From: an uncultured Porticoccus sp.
GTDB lineage: Bacteria > Pseudomonadota > Gammaproteobacteria > Pseudomonadales > Porticoccaceae
DNA length: 64,000 nt
Direction: 5' to 3'
Assembly: GCF_913061305.1 (NCBI RefSeq)
Contig: NZ_CAJXST010000002.1
Span: 308,561 to 372,560 of the forward strand
Shown here: positions 35,129 to 44,617 of the stretch, one piece after another
Position numbering within the stretch: the stretch's first letter is position 1
How the letters are laid out: every line of letters starts with the position of its first letter
Position numbers and translations under genes: made by a program
The notes under the pieces: generated by a model
What the model was told of the DNA's origin: nothing
Seen by the model: only the letters and a program-made list of their open reading frames with translations
The model's database searches: none

Positions 35129-35701
35129 ATGAGCGATAGACGTTTTGAAGTGATTTTTCGCGGAGACGTGGTGCCCGGACAGTCCCTGATGGACGTGAAG
35201 CAACGCCTGGCCGAATTATTCGGCGCACCGGCAGCCAAGGTTGAACAGATGTTTTCCGGCAGACCAGTGGTCATCAAACGTGATCTCGATGAAGAGGCGG
35301 CAGCGCGTTACAGGGTTGCCCTGAAAGAGGCCGGTGCGCTGGTGGAGCTTCGCCCTGTTGACCCTGACAACCAGACAGGCAACGAGACCAACCGCGCAGA
35401 TCAAACAGTACCACCGGCGGCCAACCCGGCTCGGGGTGCTGACGGCCCATCGGGCCAGAAGACAGTAGCGCCACAATCCGGTTCGGAAAATTCGAAGACA
35501 GAAGATACCATCGGAGTAGCCCCGGTGGGAGCGGATGTTCTGCCCCCGGAATATCGCCGTGACTTTACGCCCAGAGAGGTGGATACGTCCCATATAACGG
35601 TGGATGAACCCGGCGCCGATGTGCTGAAAGAAGATGAGAAGTCCCCACCCATCGAACGGGATGTGGATACCTCCCATCTCTCTGTGAAAGATCCCGAATA
35701 G
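35129..35701 (+). CDS. Hypothetical protein with conserved N-terminal domain and repeated tail
   Basis: 190 residues. The N-terminal ~75 (RRFEVIFRGDVVPGQSLMDVKQRLAELF, then MFSGRPVVIKRDLDEEAAARYRVALKEAGALVEL) form a compact alpha/beta domain I recognise at the N-termini of various proteobacterial hypothetical proteins but cannot name. The rest is low-complexity, rich in Asp, Pro, Ser, and ends with two copies of a VDTSHI/LxV-[DE]-P motif (near 150-160 and 178-190). It has no signal peptide or TM segment. It is 65 bases after dgkA with its own GGGAG. Confidence 0.7.
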   Translation: MSDRRFEVIFRGDVVPGQSLMDVKQRLAELFGAPAAKVEQMFSGRPVVIKRDLDEEAAARYRVALKEAGALVELRPVDPDNQTGNETNRADQTVPPAANPARGADGPSGQKTVAPQSGSENSKTEDTIGVAPVGADVLPPEYRRDFTPREVDTSHITVDEPGADVLKEDEKSPPIERDVDTSHLSVKDPE

Positions 35702-35867
35702 CCAGCTCCCGCTGAGACCCTCCTGCCAGTCGGTACTGAAGGCCGGAGTCGCGTCATGTGTTTTTTCGAATAACAGCCTGTGTTGTGAATAATTCTGCCT
35801 TAACCCTGGGAGTGACTTGGCGTCGACAGGGCGTATGACACTGGCTCACCCGTCTGAATACTGGGCT

Positions 35868-35885
35868 ATGCTTTTGATAAAGCAT
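35868..35885. repeat. Inverted repeat upstream of the oxidoreductase gene
   Basis: ATGCTTT-TGAT-AAAGCAT is a perfect 7-bp dyad about 75 bases upstream of the indolepyruvate oxidoreductase start, inside a 259-base gap with nothing else coding. It could be an operator or a short hairpin. No known regulator site matches it. Confidence 0.4.
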
Positions 35886-35960
35886 GGTGTCGGTTATTTG
35901 ATGTGCCGCGCTTTGCCCGGATCAGCTGTCTGACCGGTTGATGTTGGTGAGGAGGTGTTT

Positions 35961-38900
35961 GTGACCGTTACCCTCAATGACAAGTATCTTCTGGATAAAG
36001 GCCGCGCCTTTATGAGTGGCATCGAGGCGCTGGTTAGGTTGCCGATTTTACAGCACCAGCGGGATCAGCAGCGGGGTCTGAAGACCGCCTGTTTTATTTC
36101 CGGCTATCGCGGCTCACCTCTGGGTGGCCTCGACCAGGCACTCTGGAAAGCCAGGCCGTTCCTCGACAAACACGACATTCGTTTCCAGCCCGGTATCAAT
36201 GAAGATCTGGGCATGACGGCTGTGTGGGGCAGTCAGCAGGTCAACCTGTTTCCGGGTGCCCGCTACGACGGCGTCTATGGCATGTGGTACGGCAAGGGTC
36301 CCGGCCTGGACCGAAGCATGGACGTGCTGAAACATGCCAACGCTTTTGGCACCTCAAAATACGGCGGCGTATTGGCCGTGGTGGGCGATGATCACGCCAG
36401 CAAATCCTCCACCTTGCCGCACCAGAGCGACCACATGTTTATTGGTGCCACCTGTCCCGTGCTGAATCCTGCCAGTGTGCAGGAGGTACTCGATCTGGGT
36501 ATTTATGGTTGGGAACTGTCCCGTTATTCCGGTTGTTGGGTGGGGATGAAGGTGATCACCGAAAACTGTGATGCGGCGATTTCTGCCGAAATCGATCCCG
36601 GTCGCGTGCACATTATCTTGCCGGAGGATTTTGAATTTCCCCCGGACGGTATTCACGGCCGCTGGCCCGATACCCCGCTGGAACAGGAACAGCGCCTGCA
36701 GCGCTTTAAAATCTATGCCGCGCTGGCGTTTGCCCGGGCCAACCATCTCAACCGGATTACACTCGACAGCCCTAATGCCCGATTTGGTATTGTCACCACC
36801 GGGAAGTCCTACCTGGATACATTGCAGGCGCTGGATGATCTGGGCATCGACGAAATCCTGGCGCGCAACATTGGCCTGCGACTTTACAAGGTTGGCATGA
36901 GCTGGCCACTCGAGCCGTCGGTTACCCACCGTTTTGCCGAGGGTCTCGAAGAGATCCTGGTCATTGAAGAAAAACGCAGTGTGATTGAGGACCAGCTGAC
37001 CGGGCAACTGTATAACTGGCCGGTCAGCAGGCGCCCGCGGGTAGTGGGTGAATTTGATGAGCACCGCCACCTGCTGGTGACCAACCTCGGCGAACTGACG
37101 CCGTCACTGATTGCGCAGGTGATTGCCGCTCGTATTGCGCGGTTCTATACCAGTGACATTGTCGAAAAAAGGCTGGCTTTTTTACAGGCGAAAGAGCGGG
37201 CGTTGGCCAGCAAACCTGCCATGCTCGAAAGGAAACCCTGGTACTGTTCCGGTTGCCCCCACAATACCTCAACCGTCGTCCCGCATGGCAGCATGGCAAT
37301 GGCGGGTATCGGCTGTCACTACATGGTTCAGTGGATGGATCGGGATACCTATACCTTTACCCAGATGGGTGGCGAGGGGGCCACCTGGATCGGTCAGGCA
37401 CCCTTTACTGACACCCGCCATGTTTTTCAGAATCTCGGGGATGGCACTTACTTCCACTCCGGTTTGCTGGCTATTCGAGCCGCCATCTCTGCCGGCGTTA
37501 ACATCACCTACAAGATCCTCTATAACGACGCGGTGGCCATGACGGGCGGTCAGCCGGTGGATGGTTTTCTCAGTGTGGCGCGGATGGCCTATCAGCTGCG
37601 TGGCGAAGGGGTGAAACGCCTGGCAGTGGTATCGGATGATCCCAATCAGTTTGACCGTGATTTTCCGCGGTTTGAGGGCTTGACCATCGACCACCGGGAC
37701 CGACTCGATGCGATTCAGCAGGAGTTGCGCGAGGTTCCCGGCACCAGTGTGCTGATCTATGTGCAGACCTGTGCCGCCGAGAAACGTCGTCGGCGCAAAA
37801 AAGATCAGCTGGAAGATCCCGCCAAGCGGGTTTTTATCAATGAGCTGGTCTGTGAGGGCTGTGGCGATTGCGGCGTCCAGTCAAACTGCCTGTCAGTGTT
37901 GCCCAAGGCTACACCGCTGGGCCGCAAGCGAATGATTGATCAGTCTGCCTGTAACAAGGACTACTCCTGTGTGAAGGGATTTTGTCCCAGCTTCGTCACG
38001 GTTCACGGTGGCAGCCTCCGGAAACACCGGGGGCTTGAAGGTGGTATTCGTTTATCTGAACTTCCCGATCCGGTGTTACCAGAAATTACCATTCCCTACA
38101 ATATTCTGGTGGCGGGTATCGGTGGCACCGGCGTGCTGACGGTTGGTTCCGTGCTCGGTATGGCGGCCCATATTGCCGGCCTCGGTGCCTCGGTGTTGAC
38201 CCAGACGGGCCTGGCGCAAAAGTTTGGTGCCGTGACCAGCCATGTACGCATTGCCAACCGTCAGGCAGAGATCCATGGTGTTCGCATTCCAGCCGGAGAT
38301 GCGCACCTGTTGCTGGGGGCGGATCTGGTGGTTTCCGCCGGGCAGGAATCTCTGGCCAGGGTGAACAGTGAATTCTCCGCAGCGGTGATCAACAGTCACG
38401 AGGCGCCGACCGCGGAATTTACCCGCAATCCCGATGCCCCTTTCCCCTTCGCTGATATGGTAAAGGCCATTCGAGATGAAACCGGCACCGAGCGCACCTG
38501 GTTTATCGATGCCACGGCAATGGGCAGCGGGCTGCTGGGTGATGCCATCAGCGCCAATATGCTGTTATTGGGTTACGCATGGCAACTCGGCTTGATTCCA
38601 CTGTCGTCAGCAGCCATTGAGCAGGCGATCGCCCTGAATAATGTGTCCGTGACAATGAACCTCAAGGCCTTTCAATTTGGCCGCTACTTTGCAGTGAATC
38701 CGGAGAAGATGTTCGAGATAGCCGGCCTGAAAGCCAAGCCGTCATCCGGTTCTGCGCCTTCCCTGAACGAGATCATTGATTACCGTTACCGGTTTCTGAT
38801 GGACTACCAGGGTCAGAATCTGGCAGATCGGTACCGTCGTCAGGTAGAGGCTGTCCGCGTTGCGGAACTTGACCGGTTTCCTGAATGCGATGATGACAAG

Positions 38901-39443
38901 CGGTTGTTGGCCCATGCAGTGGCGAAAAATTACTTTAAATTACTGGCCTATAAAGACGAGTACGAGGTGGCCAGATTGTTCACCAATGGTGATTTTGAGC
39001 GTCAGTTGAGAGAGGAATTTGAGGGTGATTTCACTTTGAGATTTCATCTGGCACCCCCCGTTTTTGGCCATCGTGACCCGCTAACCGGCCATCTCCAGAA
39101 ACGCGAATTTGGTCGCTGGATCATGCCGCTGTTCCGGTTGCTGGCAAAACTCCGTTTTCTTCGGGGCACCCCGTTTGATCCGTTCGCTTACAGTCAGGAA
39201 AGGCGAACAGAGCGTCAGCTGGTGACTGACTACGAAGACCTGCTACAGCTGTTAACGACTGCGATAGATGCAGATAATTATCAGGCAGCGGTGGAGCTTG
39301 CATCATTACCGGAGACGATTCGCGGCTTCGGTCACGTCAAGGCCTATAATCTGACGCGTAGCCGCGAGCGCCAGGCGGCATTGCTGGCAACCTTGCGGGG
39401 AGCTCCCGTAAAAATTGTCCCATCGACCTCGGCCGGAAAATAG
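35961..39443 (+). CDS. Indolepyruvate ferredoxin oxidoreductase, fused alpha-beta
   Basis: About 1160 residues. From the N-terminus: a pyrimidine-type domain (about 15-240), a transketolase C-like part, a TPP-binding domain (about 430-600; CSGCPHNTS, NLGDGTYFHSGLLAI), a two-cluster Fe-S segment (CEGCGDCGVQSNC, CNKDYSCVKGFCP; about 640-690), and a C-terminal gamma/beta domain (about 710-930; AGIGGTGVLTVGSVLGMAA). It oxidatively decarboxylates aryl- or branched-chain 2-oxoacids to acyl-CoA, reducing ferredoxin. Aerobic bacteria use the fused form for aromatic and Leu-type catabolism. GTG 35961 follows GAGGAGG at five bases; an upstream GTG lies within the SD. Confidence 0.92.
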   Translation: MTVTLNDKYLLDKGRAFMSGIEALVRLPILQHQRDQQRGLKTACFISGYRGSPLGGLDQALWKARPFLDKHDIRFQPGINEDLGMTAVWGSQQVNLFPGARYDGVYGMWYGKGPGLDRSMDVLKHANAFGTSKYGGVLAVVGDDHASKSSTLPHQSDHMFIGATCPVLNPASVQEVLDLGIYGWELSRYSGCWVGMKVITENCDAAISAEIDPGRVHIILPEDFEFPPDGIHGRWPDTPLEQEQRLQRFKIYAALAFARANHLNRITLDSPNARFGIVTTGKSYLDTLQALDDLGIDEILARNIGLRLYKVGMSWPLEPSVTHRFAEGLEEILVIEEKRSVIEDQLTGQLYNWPVSRRPRVVGEFDEHRHLLVTNLGELTPSLIAQVIAARIARFYTSDIVEKRLAFLQAKERALASKPAMLERKPWYCSGCPHNTSTVVPHGSMAMAGIGCHYMVQWMDRDTYTFTQMGGEGATWIGQAPFTDTRHVFQNLGDGTYFHSGLLAIRAAISAGVNITYKILYNDAVAMTGGQPVDGFLSVARMAYQLRGEGVKRLAVVSDDPNQFDRDFPRFEGLTIDHRDRLDAIQQELREVPGTSVLIYVQTCAAEKRRRRKKDQLEDPAKRVFINELVCEGCGDCGVQSNCLSVLPKATPLGRKRMIDQSACNKDYSCVKGFCPSFVTVHGGSLRKHRGLEGGIRLSELPDPVLPEITIPYNILVAGIGGTGVLTVGSVLGMAAHIAGLGASVLTQTGLAQKFGAVTSHVRIANRQAEIHGVRIPAGDAHLLLGADLVVSAGQESLARVNSEFSAAVINSHEAPTAEFTRNPDAPFPFADMVKAIRDETGTERTWFIDATAMGSGLLGDAISANMLLLGYAWQLGLIPLSSAAIEQAIALNNVSVTMNLKAFQFGRYFAVNPEKMFEIAGLKAKPSSGSAPSLNEIIDYRYRFLMDYQGQNLADRYRRQVEAVRVAELDRFPECDDDKRLLAHAVAKNYFKLLAYKDEYEVARLFTNGDFERQLREEFEGDFTLRFHLAPPVFGHRDPLTGHLQKREFGRWIMPLFRLLAKLRFLRGTPFDPFAYSQERRTERQLVTDYEDLLQLLTTAIDADNYQAAVELASLPETIRGFGHVKAYNLTRSRERQAALLATLRGAPVKIVPSTSAGK

Positions 39444-39504
39444 CCGGGTTTGGCGTGGAGCAAGGCAGGTGGGGGTAGCTCGAGCGGATCAGAGGAGGTA
39501 ATGG

Positions 39505-40596
39505 ATGAGTGTATTTTCTCACCCGGAATATGACCATCATGAAAAACTGATCTTTCACCGGGATGCCGCTTCCGGTTTGCAGGCCATCGTGGCGATACAC
39601 AACACAAATCTCGGTTTTGCATTGGGTGGGTGTCGCATGTGGCACTATGCGTCCGAGCATGATGCCGTAGCCGATGTATTGCGCCTGTCCCGCAGTATGA
39701 CCTACAAGGCAGCGATTGCCGGACTCAACCTCGGGGGCGGTAAGAGTGTGATAATCGGCGATTCGCGCCGGGATAAAACCCCGGACCGCATGCGGGCCAT
39801 GGGACGCATGATAAACAGTTTGCAGGGTGAATATGTCTCTGCGGAAGATGTCGGTATCAATGAGCGGGATATTGCCCTCATGGCTGGCGAAACGCCGTTT
39901 GTGACCGGTTACAAGGCGGTGAACCGGGGTGGAAACGGTGGTGACCCATCGCCACTTACCGCCTATGGGGTTTTTCGCGGAATTGAAGAGGCTGTCAGGT
40001 TCAGGCTGAACCTGGACAGTCTCGCCGGGGTCAGAGTGGCCATCCAGGGGTTGGGAAAAGTGGGCTATGAGCTGGCCCGTCTGTTGAGCGGGGCCGGAGC
40101 AGTGGTGTTGGCGTCGGACATATTTTCTGAGAACCTCAGCCCTGCCATCAAGGAGTTGGGTGTCATACCGGTGGCTGCCGGGGAGATCCACCGGCAAGCC
40201 GCCGACGTTTTCTCGCCCTGTGCCATGGGGGCGGTGCTGAACGCAGAGTCAATCCCTGAAATATCTGCGCCAATCGTAGCGGGTTCCGCCAACAATCAGC
40301 TCGCCAGATCGGCCGATGGTCGGCGTTTGGCGGATGCCGATATTCTCTACGTGCCGGACTATGTGATTAATGTCGGCGGTCTGATTGATGTCTACTATCA
40401 GTACGTTGGCACCGATCGAAGAGACGTGCGGCAGCACATAGATCGTGTGGCGGGGGACACGTTGCCGAAAATTTTTCATCTCGCCCAGGAGAGGCGTGTC
40501 CCTACCAGCGAGGTGGCCGATCAGCTAGCCCGGGAGCGTTTCATGATTTCGTCTACCGGCGATGCTGAGGTAACCTGGCCCTTGCCGGCGCTATAA
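39505..40596 (+). CDS. Leucine dehydrogenase-like Glu/Leu/Phe/Val dehydrogenase
   Basis: 363 residues with the ELFV dehydrogenase pattern: a catalytic Lys in MTYKAAIAGLNLGGGKSV, the conserved EYVSAEDVGI, and a C-terminal NAD-binding domain (VAIQGLGKVGYELARLL). Size and sequence match leucine or phenylalanine dehydrogenases, which convert the amino acid to its 2-oxo acid with NH4 release. The gene follows the 2-oxoacid ferredoxin oxidoreductase by 61 bases, so the two would act in sequence in amino-acid degradation. The amino acid preferred is not fixed by sequence. Confidence 0.88.
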   Translation: MSVFSHPEYDHHEKLIFHRDAASGLQAIVAIHNTNLGFALGGCRMWHYASEHDAVADVLRLSRSMTYKAAIAGLNLGGGKSVIIGDSRRDKTPDRMRAMGRMINSLQGEYVSAEDVGINERDIALMAGETPFVTGYKAVNRGGNGGDPSPLTAYGVFRGIEEAVRFRLNLDSLAGVRVAIQGLGKVGYELARLLSGAGAVVLASDIFSENLSPAIKELGVIPVAAGEIHRQAADVFSPCAMGAVLNAESIPEISAPIVAGSANNQLARSADGRRLADADILYVPDYVINVGGLIDVYYQYVGTDRRDVRQHIDRVAGDTLPKIFHLAQERRVPTSEVADQLARERFMISSTGDAEVTWPLPAL

Positions 40597-40629
40597 TGCA
40601 TCTTGTACGTGACAGGAAAGGAATACAGT

Positions 40630-41226
40630 GTGACTGACGACGATAACGGTATTTTTCGCCAACAGATGAAGGATGTTGAACCGCTAAAAAAACCGGCGGA
40701 GCGCGTTCGTCTGAAGCCACCCGTTGTGATGACCCCAGGCCTGGAATCCCGCCGGCGGGCTGCCGAGACGATGATCGCCAGTGATGTCGATGGCCTGTCG
40801 TCAGAAGCGTATATCCCGCCAGTGAAACCAAGGGATGTGCTGTCGTTCAAGCGCAGTGGCGTTCAGCACGGCGTGTTCAAAAACCTGCGGATGGGCAACT
40901 ATCTTGTGGATTCGCGGCTCGACCTGCACCGGCTGACGGTTGATCAGGCGCGACAGCAGGTCTACCTCTTTATTCAGGATTGCCTGAAACACGACATACG
41001 CTGCGCATTGATCACGCACGGGAGAGGGGAGAACCGGGAAAAGCCCGCACTGCTTAAAAGCTGCACCAATCATTGGTTGCAGCAGATGGATGAAGTGTTG
41101 GCTTTTCACAGTGCCCAGCCACAGCATGGGGGCACGGGTGCCACCTATGTCATGTTGCGCAAAAGCGCCGGGAAACGCGTTGAAAATCTGGAGCGGCACC
41201 ACAAGGGGATCAAGTCGCGACTGTAG
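40630..41226 (+). CDS. Smr domain protein (SmrA/YdaL-like)
   Basis: About 198 residues from GTG 40630 (AAGGA seven bases upstream; an in-frame TTG 40603 is less likely). The C-terminal Smr domain (about 95-180) has the DLHRLTVDQAR start and the THGRGE loop, with GGTGATYVML at the end. Smr domains are DNA- or RNA-acting nucleases related to MutS2. The N-terminal part is basic and unstructured. It begins 33 bases after the dehydrogenase gene; functional connection is doubtful. Confidence 0.88.
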   Translation: MTDDDNGIFRQQMKDVEPLKKPAERVRLKPPVVMTPGLESRRRAAETMIASDVDGLSSEAYIPPVKPRDVLSFKRSGVQHGVFKNLRMGNYLVDSRLDLHRLTVDQARQQVYLFIQDCLKHDIRCALITHGRGENREKPALLKSCTNHWLQQMDEVLAFHSAQPQHGGTGATYVMLRKSAGKRVENLERHHKGIKSRL

Positions 41227-41271
41227 TTTGTCGTTCTGGTTCGCCAGATGCCCGATGGGTCCGGTTAAAGG

Positions 41272-41850
41272 CTATTGTTTGCGCTTTAACAGCAGTGAAT
41301 CAATCCCGTTTCCCGACAGGCTGTCCCTGGCGCTTGCCAATTCCGCACGGTTGGTAAACGGCCCAACCAGAACCCGGTGCCAGGTTTCTCCCGGACGGGG
41401 CGTGACCCTCTCGATACTGGCGCTAAGGTTCAGCAGTAACAGCCTGGCCCTCAGACTGTCGGCATCCCGGTTACTCTTGAACGACCCCACCTGAAGCAGA
41501 AACACTTCTTTTGCCGTGGGTGTTGCCGGTGTGCTGGCGGACTGGTTTGGCGGCGCTTCTTCTGCCTGGGGTACTGAGGAATCCGGGACGATCACTTCGG
41601 TTTCCCGCAGCAGCGTGTAGAAATCAAAACGGGGTTTAACGCCGGACTCTTCCTCGACCGGTTTGACGGTGGGCTGTTCGGCGGGTGCCGGGTCCGGTTC
41701 CGGCCCCTGAAGAAGGAAGGTTGCCACTATACCCACCAAAATACCGGCCAATAGCCACAGCCATCCCGGAAGAGACTGCCGGGATGGCGTTTTTCTGCGA
41801 ACATTGCCGCTGCTGCGGCGGCTTGTTTTTCTCGCGTAATCCCTGGTCAT
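41272..41850 (-). CDS. SPOR-domain cell-division protein, FtsN-like
   Basis: 192 residues: a basic cytoplasmic N-terminus (ARKTSRRSSGNVRRKTPSRQ), one TM helix (about 30-46), a Pro-rich periplasmic linker, and a C-terminal SPOR domain (about 113-190; FLLQVGSFKSNRDADSLRARLLLLNLSA, WHRVLVGPFTNRAEL) that binds denuded glycan at the septum. Architecture and position next to priA, as in E. coli and Pseudomonas, match FtsN. Overall similarity is too weak to call it ftsN outright. It converges on the Smr gene and lies about 70 bases after priA. Confidence 0.82.
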   Translation of the reverse strand: MTRDYARKTSRRSSGNVRRKTPSRQSLPGWLWLLAGILVGIVATFLLQGPEPDPAPAEQPTVKPVEEESGVKPRFDFYTLLRETEVIVPDSSVPQAEEAPPNQSASTPATPTAKEVFLLQVGSFKSNRDADSLRARLLLLNLSASIERVTPRPGETWHRVLVGPFTNRAELASARDSLSGNGIDSLLLKRKQ

Positions 41851-41917
41851 TTGTTTATCTATACTCCGGTGAAGGGCGCCATTGTAGGGGTAACCTGCCG
41901 AGCCTTCCAGACTCTAA

Positions 41918-44128
41918 TTAGCTCATATCCTGTGGATCAACGTCCACCGACCAGCGAATTTTCCCCGCCAGTGGCGACTGCTCCAGAATCGGGCAGAGGG
42001 TTGCCAGCAGGTGTTGGAGTGCGGGTCGCTCTGTGGCGCAGATGGTCAATTGATGGCGAAAGCGCCCCCCTCTCCGCTCCATGGGGGCAGGTAACGGGCC
42101 GAGGTAGCTGATGTTGCCTGCCGGTGGCAGTAGCATTTCTGCCTGTTGGCGGGCGAAACTGAGAAAATTCACCGCCAGCTGGCCATTTTCAGCTTCGGCG
42201 CGCAGCAACGCCAGGTAGCTGAACGGTGGCAGGTTGGCCAGTTTCCGTTCGGCCATCAACAGATCAGAAAAAGTGGCGTAGTCCTGTTGGGTCAGGGTAG
42301 TGATCAGTGGGTGATCACAATGATGGCTTTGCAAAATGACCGTGCCGGGTTTATCGCCCCTGCCGGCCCGTCCAGCCACCTGGGTAATCAATTGTCCCAT
42401 CCTCTCCGGTGCCCGGAAATCCGGGCTGAACAGGCCGGCATCGGCATCCAGAATGGCCACCAGCGTGACGTTGGGAAAATGGTGCCCCTTTGCCAGAAGC
42501 TGGGTGCCGAGCAGAATGCAGGGCTCTCCCTGATGCACCCGGTCGACCATGTTCTGCATGGCCTGCTTGCGTCGGGTGCTGTCCCTGTCCACCCGAATAA
42601 CCGGAAAGTCCGGGAACAGCGCTTCGAGGGTTTCTTCGCTGCGCTCGGTGCCCTGACCGAGGCACTGTAAATGAATGCTGTGACAAACCGGGCAGCGGGG
42701 TGGCACCGGTTGCCTGAATTCGCAGTGATGGCAAACCAGCCGTTGAACCTGACGGTGTACCGTCAGTCGCGCTTCACAGTGCTGGCAGTTCGCTATCCAG
42801 CCACATTCATGGCAGGTCAAAGTCGGTGCAAACCCGCGGCGATTCAGGAAAACCAGCACCTGATTGCCATCGTCGAGGTGGGACTGAATGGCATCGATCA
42901 GCTCTCTGGAATAGCCTCCGGACAGATTTGCCTTTCGGATGTCGACCGGCTGCCGGCGGGGTTGCCGGGCGATACCCGGGCGGCAGGACAGGATCAGTCG
43001 GGTGTAGCGCTGCTGTTCGCAGTTATACCGTGTTTCGAGGGACGGGGTGGCCGAGCCAAGAATCAGGGGAATGGACTCCATTCGCGCCCGCACCACGGCG
43101 AGGTCTCGCGCCGAGTAGCGAAACCCCTCCTGCTGCTTGAATGAGCCGTCGTGTTCCTCATCCACAATCAGAATGCCCGGTGACTCCAGCGGTGTGAAAA
43201 TGGCGGAACGTGTACCCAGTACAATCGGGGCGGCACCGGTGCGCGCAGCGTCCCATGCCAGTATGCGCTCCCGGTCGGTGAGGCCGGAGTGAAGCACGGC
43301 CACCGGGCAGTTGAAACGGGTTTTAAAGCGCTCCAGCGTCTGTGGCGTCAGGCTGATTTCCGGAATCAGTACCAGTGCCTGTCGTCCATACCGAATGATT
43401 TTTTCAATGGCCTGTAAATAAATTTCGGTTTTGCCACTGCCGGTTTGACCGTCCAGTAAGTAGGCGTGGAAGCCGTGCAGCTCAATGCTCTCCATCGCCT
43501 GTTGCTGTTCGGGATAAAGGGGCAGGGGGGATTCCGAGAGCAGCCTGTCCGGATCGAACAACGGGGTGTTCACCCGGAGTTCCAACGATTCGATCAGGCC
43601 TTTGTTTTCCAACTGTCGAAGTGCGGCAACGCTGATGCCCTGTCGCTGAAAATCGTCTTTTGTGGCGGAGGGTTGCTGCTGCAGTAAATTCAGTGCCTGT
43701 TGTTGTCGGGGGGCACGCGCCAGGGCCGTGTCTGGCAGCCCCTTGCCGGCTAGTGTCAGTTGCCAGCGGACTTCGCTTTGCCGGGGTACCGCATCCCCCT
43801 TGCGGAGCGTTGCCGGCAGCGCTGTACTGAGTGCGTCACCCGGTGGGTGCTGGTAGTAACCTGCGGCCCAGACACAGAGCTCCAGCAGGGTTTCGGGCAG
43901 CAACGGTTCATCATCCACCAGTTCGGTAACGGGTTTCAACCGTGTGGCGGGATGTTCGCTGGATGCCGCAATTTCAATGACAACCCCGATGACCTGACGG
44001 CGGCCAAAAGGCACCTTGACGCGGCAGCCGGGCCGGGGTGTCCGGGTACTGTTTTCTGAAGGCAGGTAGTCGAACAGCCGCCGCAGGGGAGAGGGGACAG
44101 CAACACGGATAATGATGGATTCTGTCAT
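41918..44128 (-). CDS. priA: Primosomal protein N' (replication restart helicase)
   Basis: A 736-residue superfamily 2 helicase that reloads the replisome at stalled forks. The DNA-binding N-terminal domain (about 1-105) is followed by helicase motifs I (DGQTGSGKTEIYLQ), II (DEEH) and VI (QVAGRAGRGDKPG). The zinc region has four CXXC-type pairs between CHECGWIANCQHC and CPVC. The length is normal. It faces rpmE across a 266-base gap, the usual gammaproteobacterial arrangement. Confidence 0.97.
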   Translation of the reverse strand: MTESIIIRVAVPSPLRRLFDYLPSENSTRTPRPGCRVKVPFGRRQVIGVVIEIAASSEHPATRLKPVTELVDDEPLLPETLLELCVWAAGYYQHPPGDALSTALPATLRKGDAVPRQSEVRWQLTLAGKGLPDTALARAPRQQQALNLLQQQPSATKDDFQRQGISVAALRQLENKGLIESLELRVNTPLFDPDRLLSESPLPLYPEQQQAMESIELHGFHAYLLDGQTGSGKTEIYLQAIEKIIRYGRQALVLIPEISLTPQTLERFKTRFNCPVAVLHSGLTDRERILAWDAARTGAAPIVLGTRSAIFTPLESPGILIVDEEHDGSFKQQEGFRYSARDLAVVRARMESIPLILGSATPSLETRYNCEQQRYTRLILSCRPGIARQPRRQPVDIRKANLSGGYSRELIDAIQSHLDDGNQVLVFLNRRGFAPTLTCHECGWIANCQHCEARLTVHRQVQRLVCHHCEFRQPVPPRCPVCHSIHLQCLGQGTERSEETLEALFPDFPVIRVDRDSTRRKQAMQNMVDRVHQGEPCILLGTQLLAKGHHFPNVTLVAILDADAGLFSPDFRAPERMGQLITQVAGRAGRGDKPGTVILQSHHCDHPLITTLTQQDYATFSDLLMAERKLANLPPFSYLALLRAEAENGQLAVNFLSFARQQAEMLLPPAGNISYLGPLPAPMERRGGRFRHQLTICATERPALQHLLATLCPILEQSPLAGKIRWSVDVDPQDMS

Positions 44129-44151
44129 TGATGTGTTTTTTTGTTAAAACC

Positions 44152-44179
44152 TTGAATGGGCATCGTTTTCTGGTAGTAT
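44152..44179 (+). promoter_or_regulatory. Putative rpmE promoter
   Basis: TTGAAT (44152-44157) and TAGTAT (44174-44179) with 16-base spacing predict a start near 44186 and so a leader of about 210 bases before rpmE. Ribosomal-protein L31 genes often have autoregulated structured leaders in other bacteria; here no specific structure was worked out in 44187-44394. Confidence 0.45.
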
Positions 44180-44394
44180 TCGCGCTCCGTTTAAAGGCGG
44201 CATATGGTGCCCGACAATTGAAAGGCATCCCGAGGGATTAAACGCGACCTGTTATCAGCAAACCGAGGCGAGGCATCCAGTGTACCAGAAGTGCATCAGG
44301 GTTCGGGCGATCGGTTTGGTAGGCAGGAGCGAATCAATATTCGGGTTGCACAGAGATCGGGTTGGCGATATGCAAGAGACTGAGGCAATGAGAC

Positions 44395-44610
44395 ATGAGA
44401 TCTGAAATCCATCCAAATTACGGCACACTGTCAGCTACCTGCAGCTGTGGTAATGCATTTGAAGTAGGCTCCACCATGAACGGTAGCATCCACGTGGATG
44501 TCTGTTCAGCCTGTCACCCGTTCTACACCGGCAAGCAGAAAGTTGCTGATACCGGTGGTCGTATCGACCGTTTCAACAAGCGTTTCGCCGGTCGTTCCGC
44601 CAAAAAATAA
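44395..44610 (+). CDS. rpmE: 50S ribosomal protein L31 (zinc-binding type)
   Basis: A 71-residue ribosomal protein of the large subunit at the intersubunit bridge. The C+ zinc form is present: Cys16 and Cys18 (CSCG) and Cys37 and Cys40 (CSACH), plus the family pattern [25 protein letters not shown] zinc-free paralogue, if any, is elsewhere. GAGG is nine bases before ATG. A long leader separates it from the presumed promoter. Confidence 0.97.
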   Translation: MRSEIHPNYGTLSATCSCGNAFEVGSTMNGSIHVDVCSACHPFYTGKQKVADTGGRIDRFNKRFAGRSAKK

Positions 44611-44617
44611 TCTGAAT

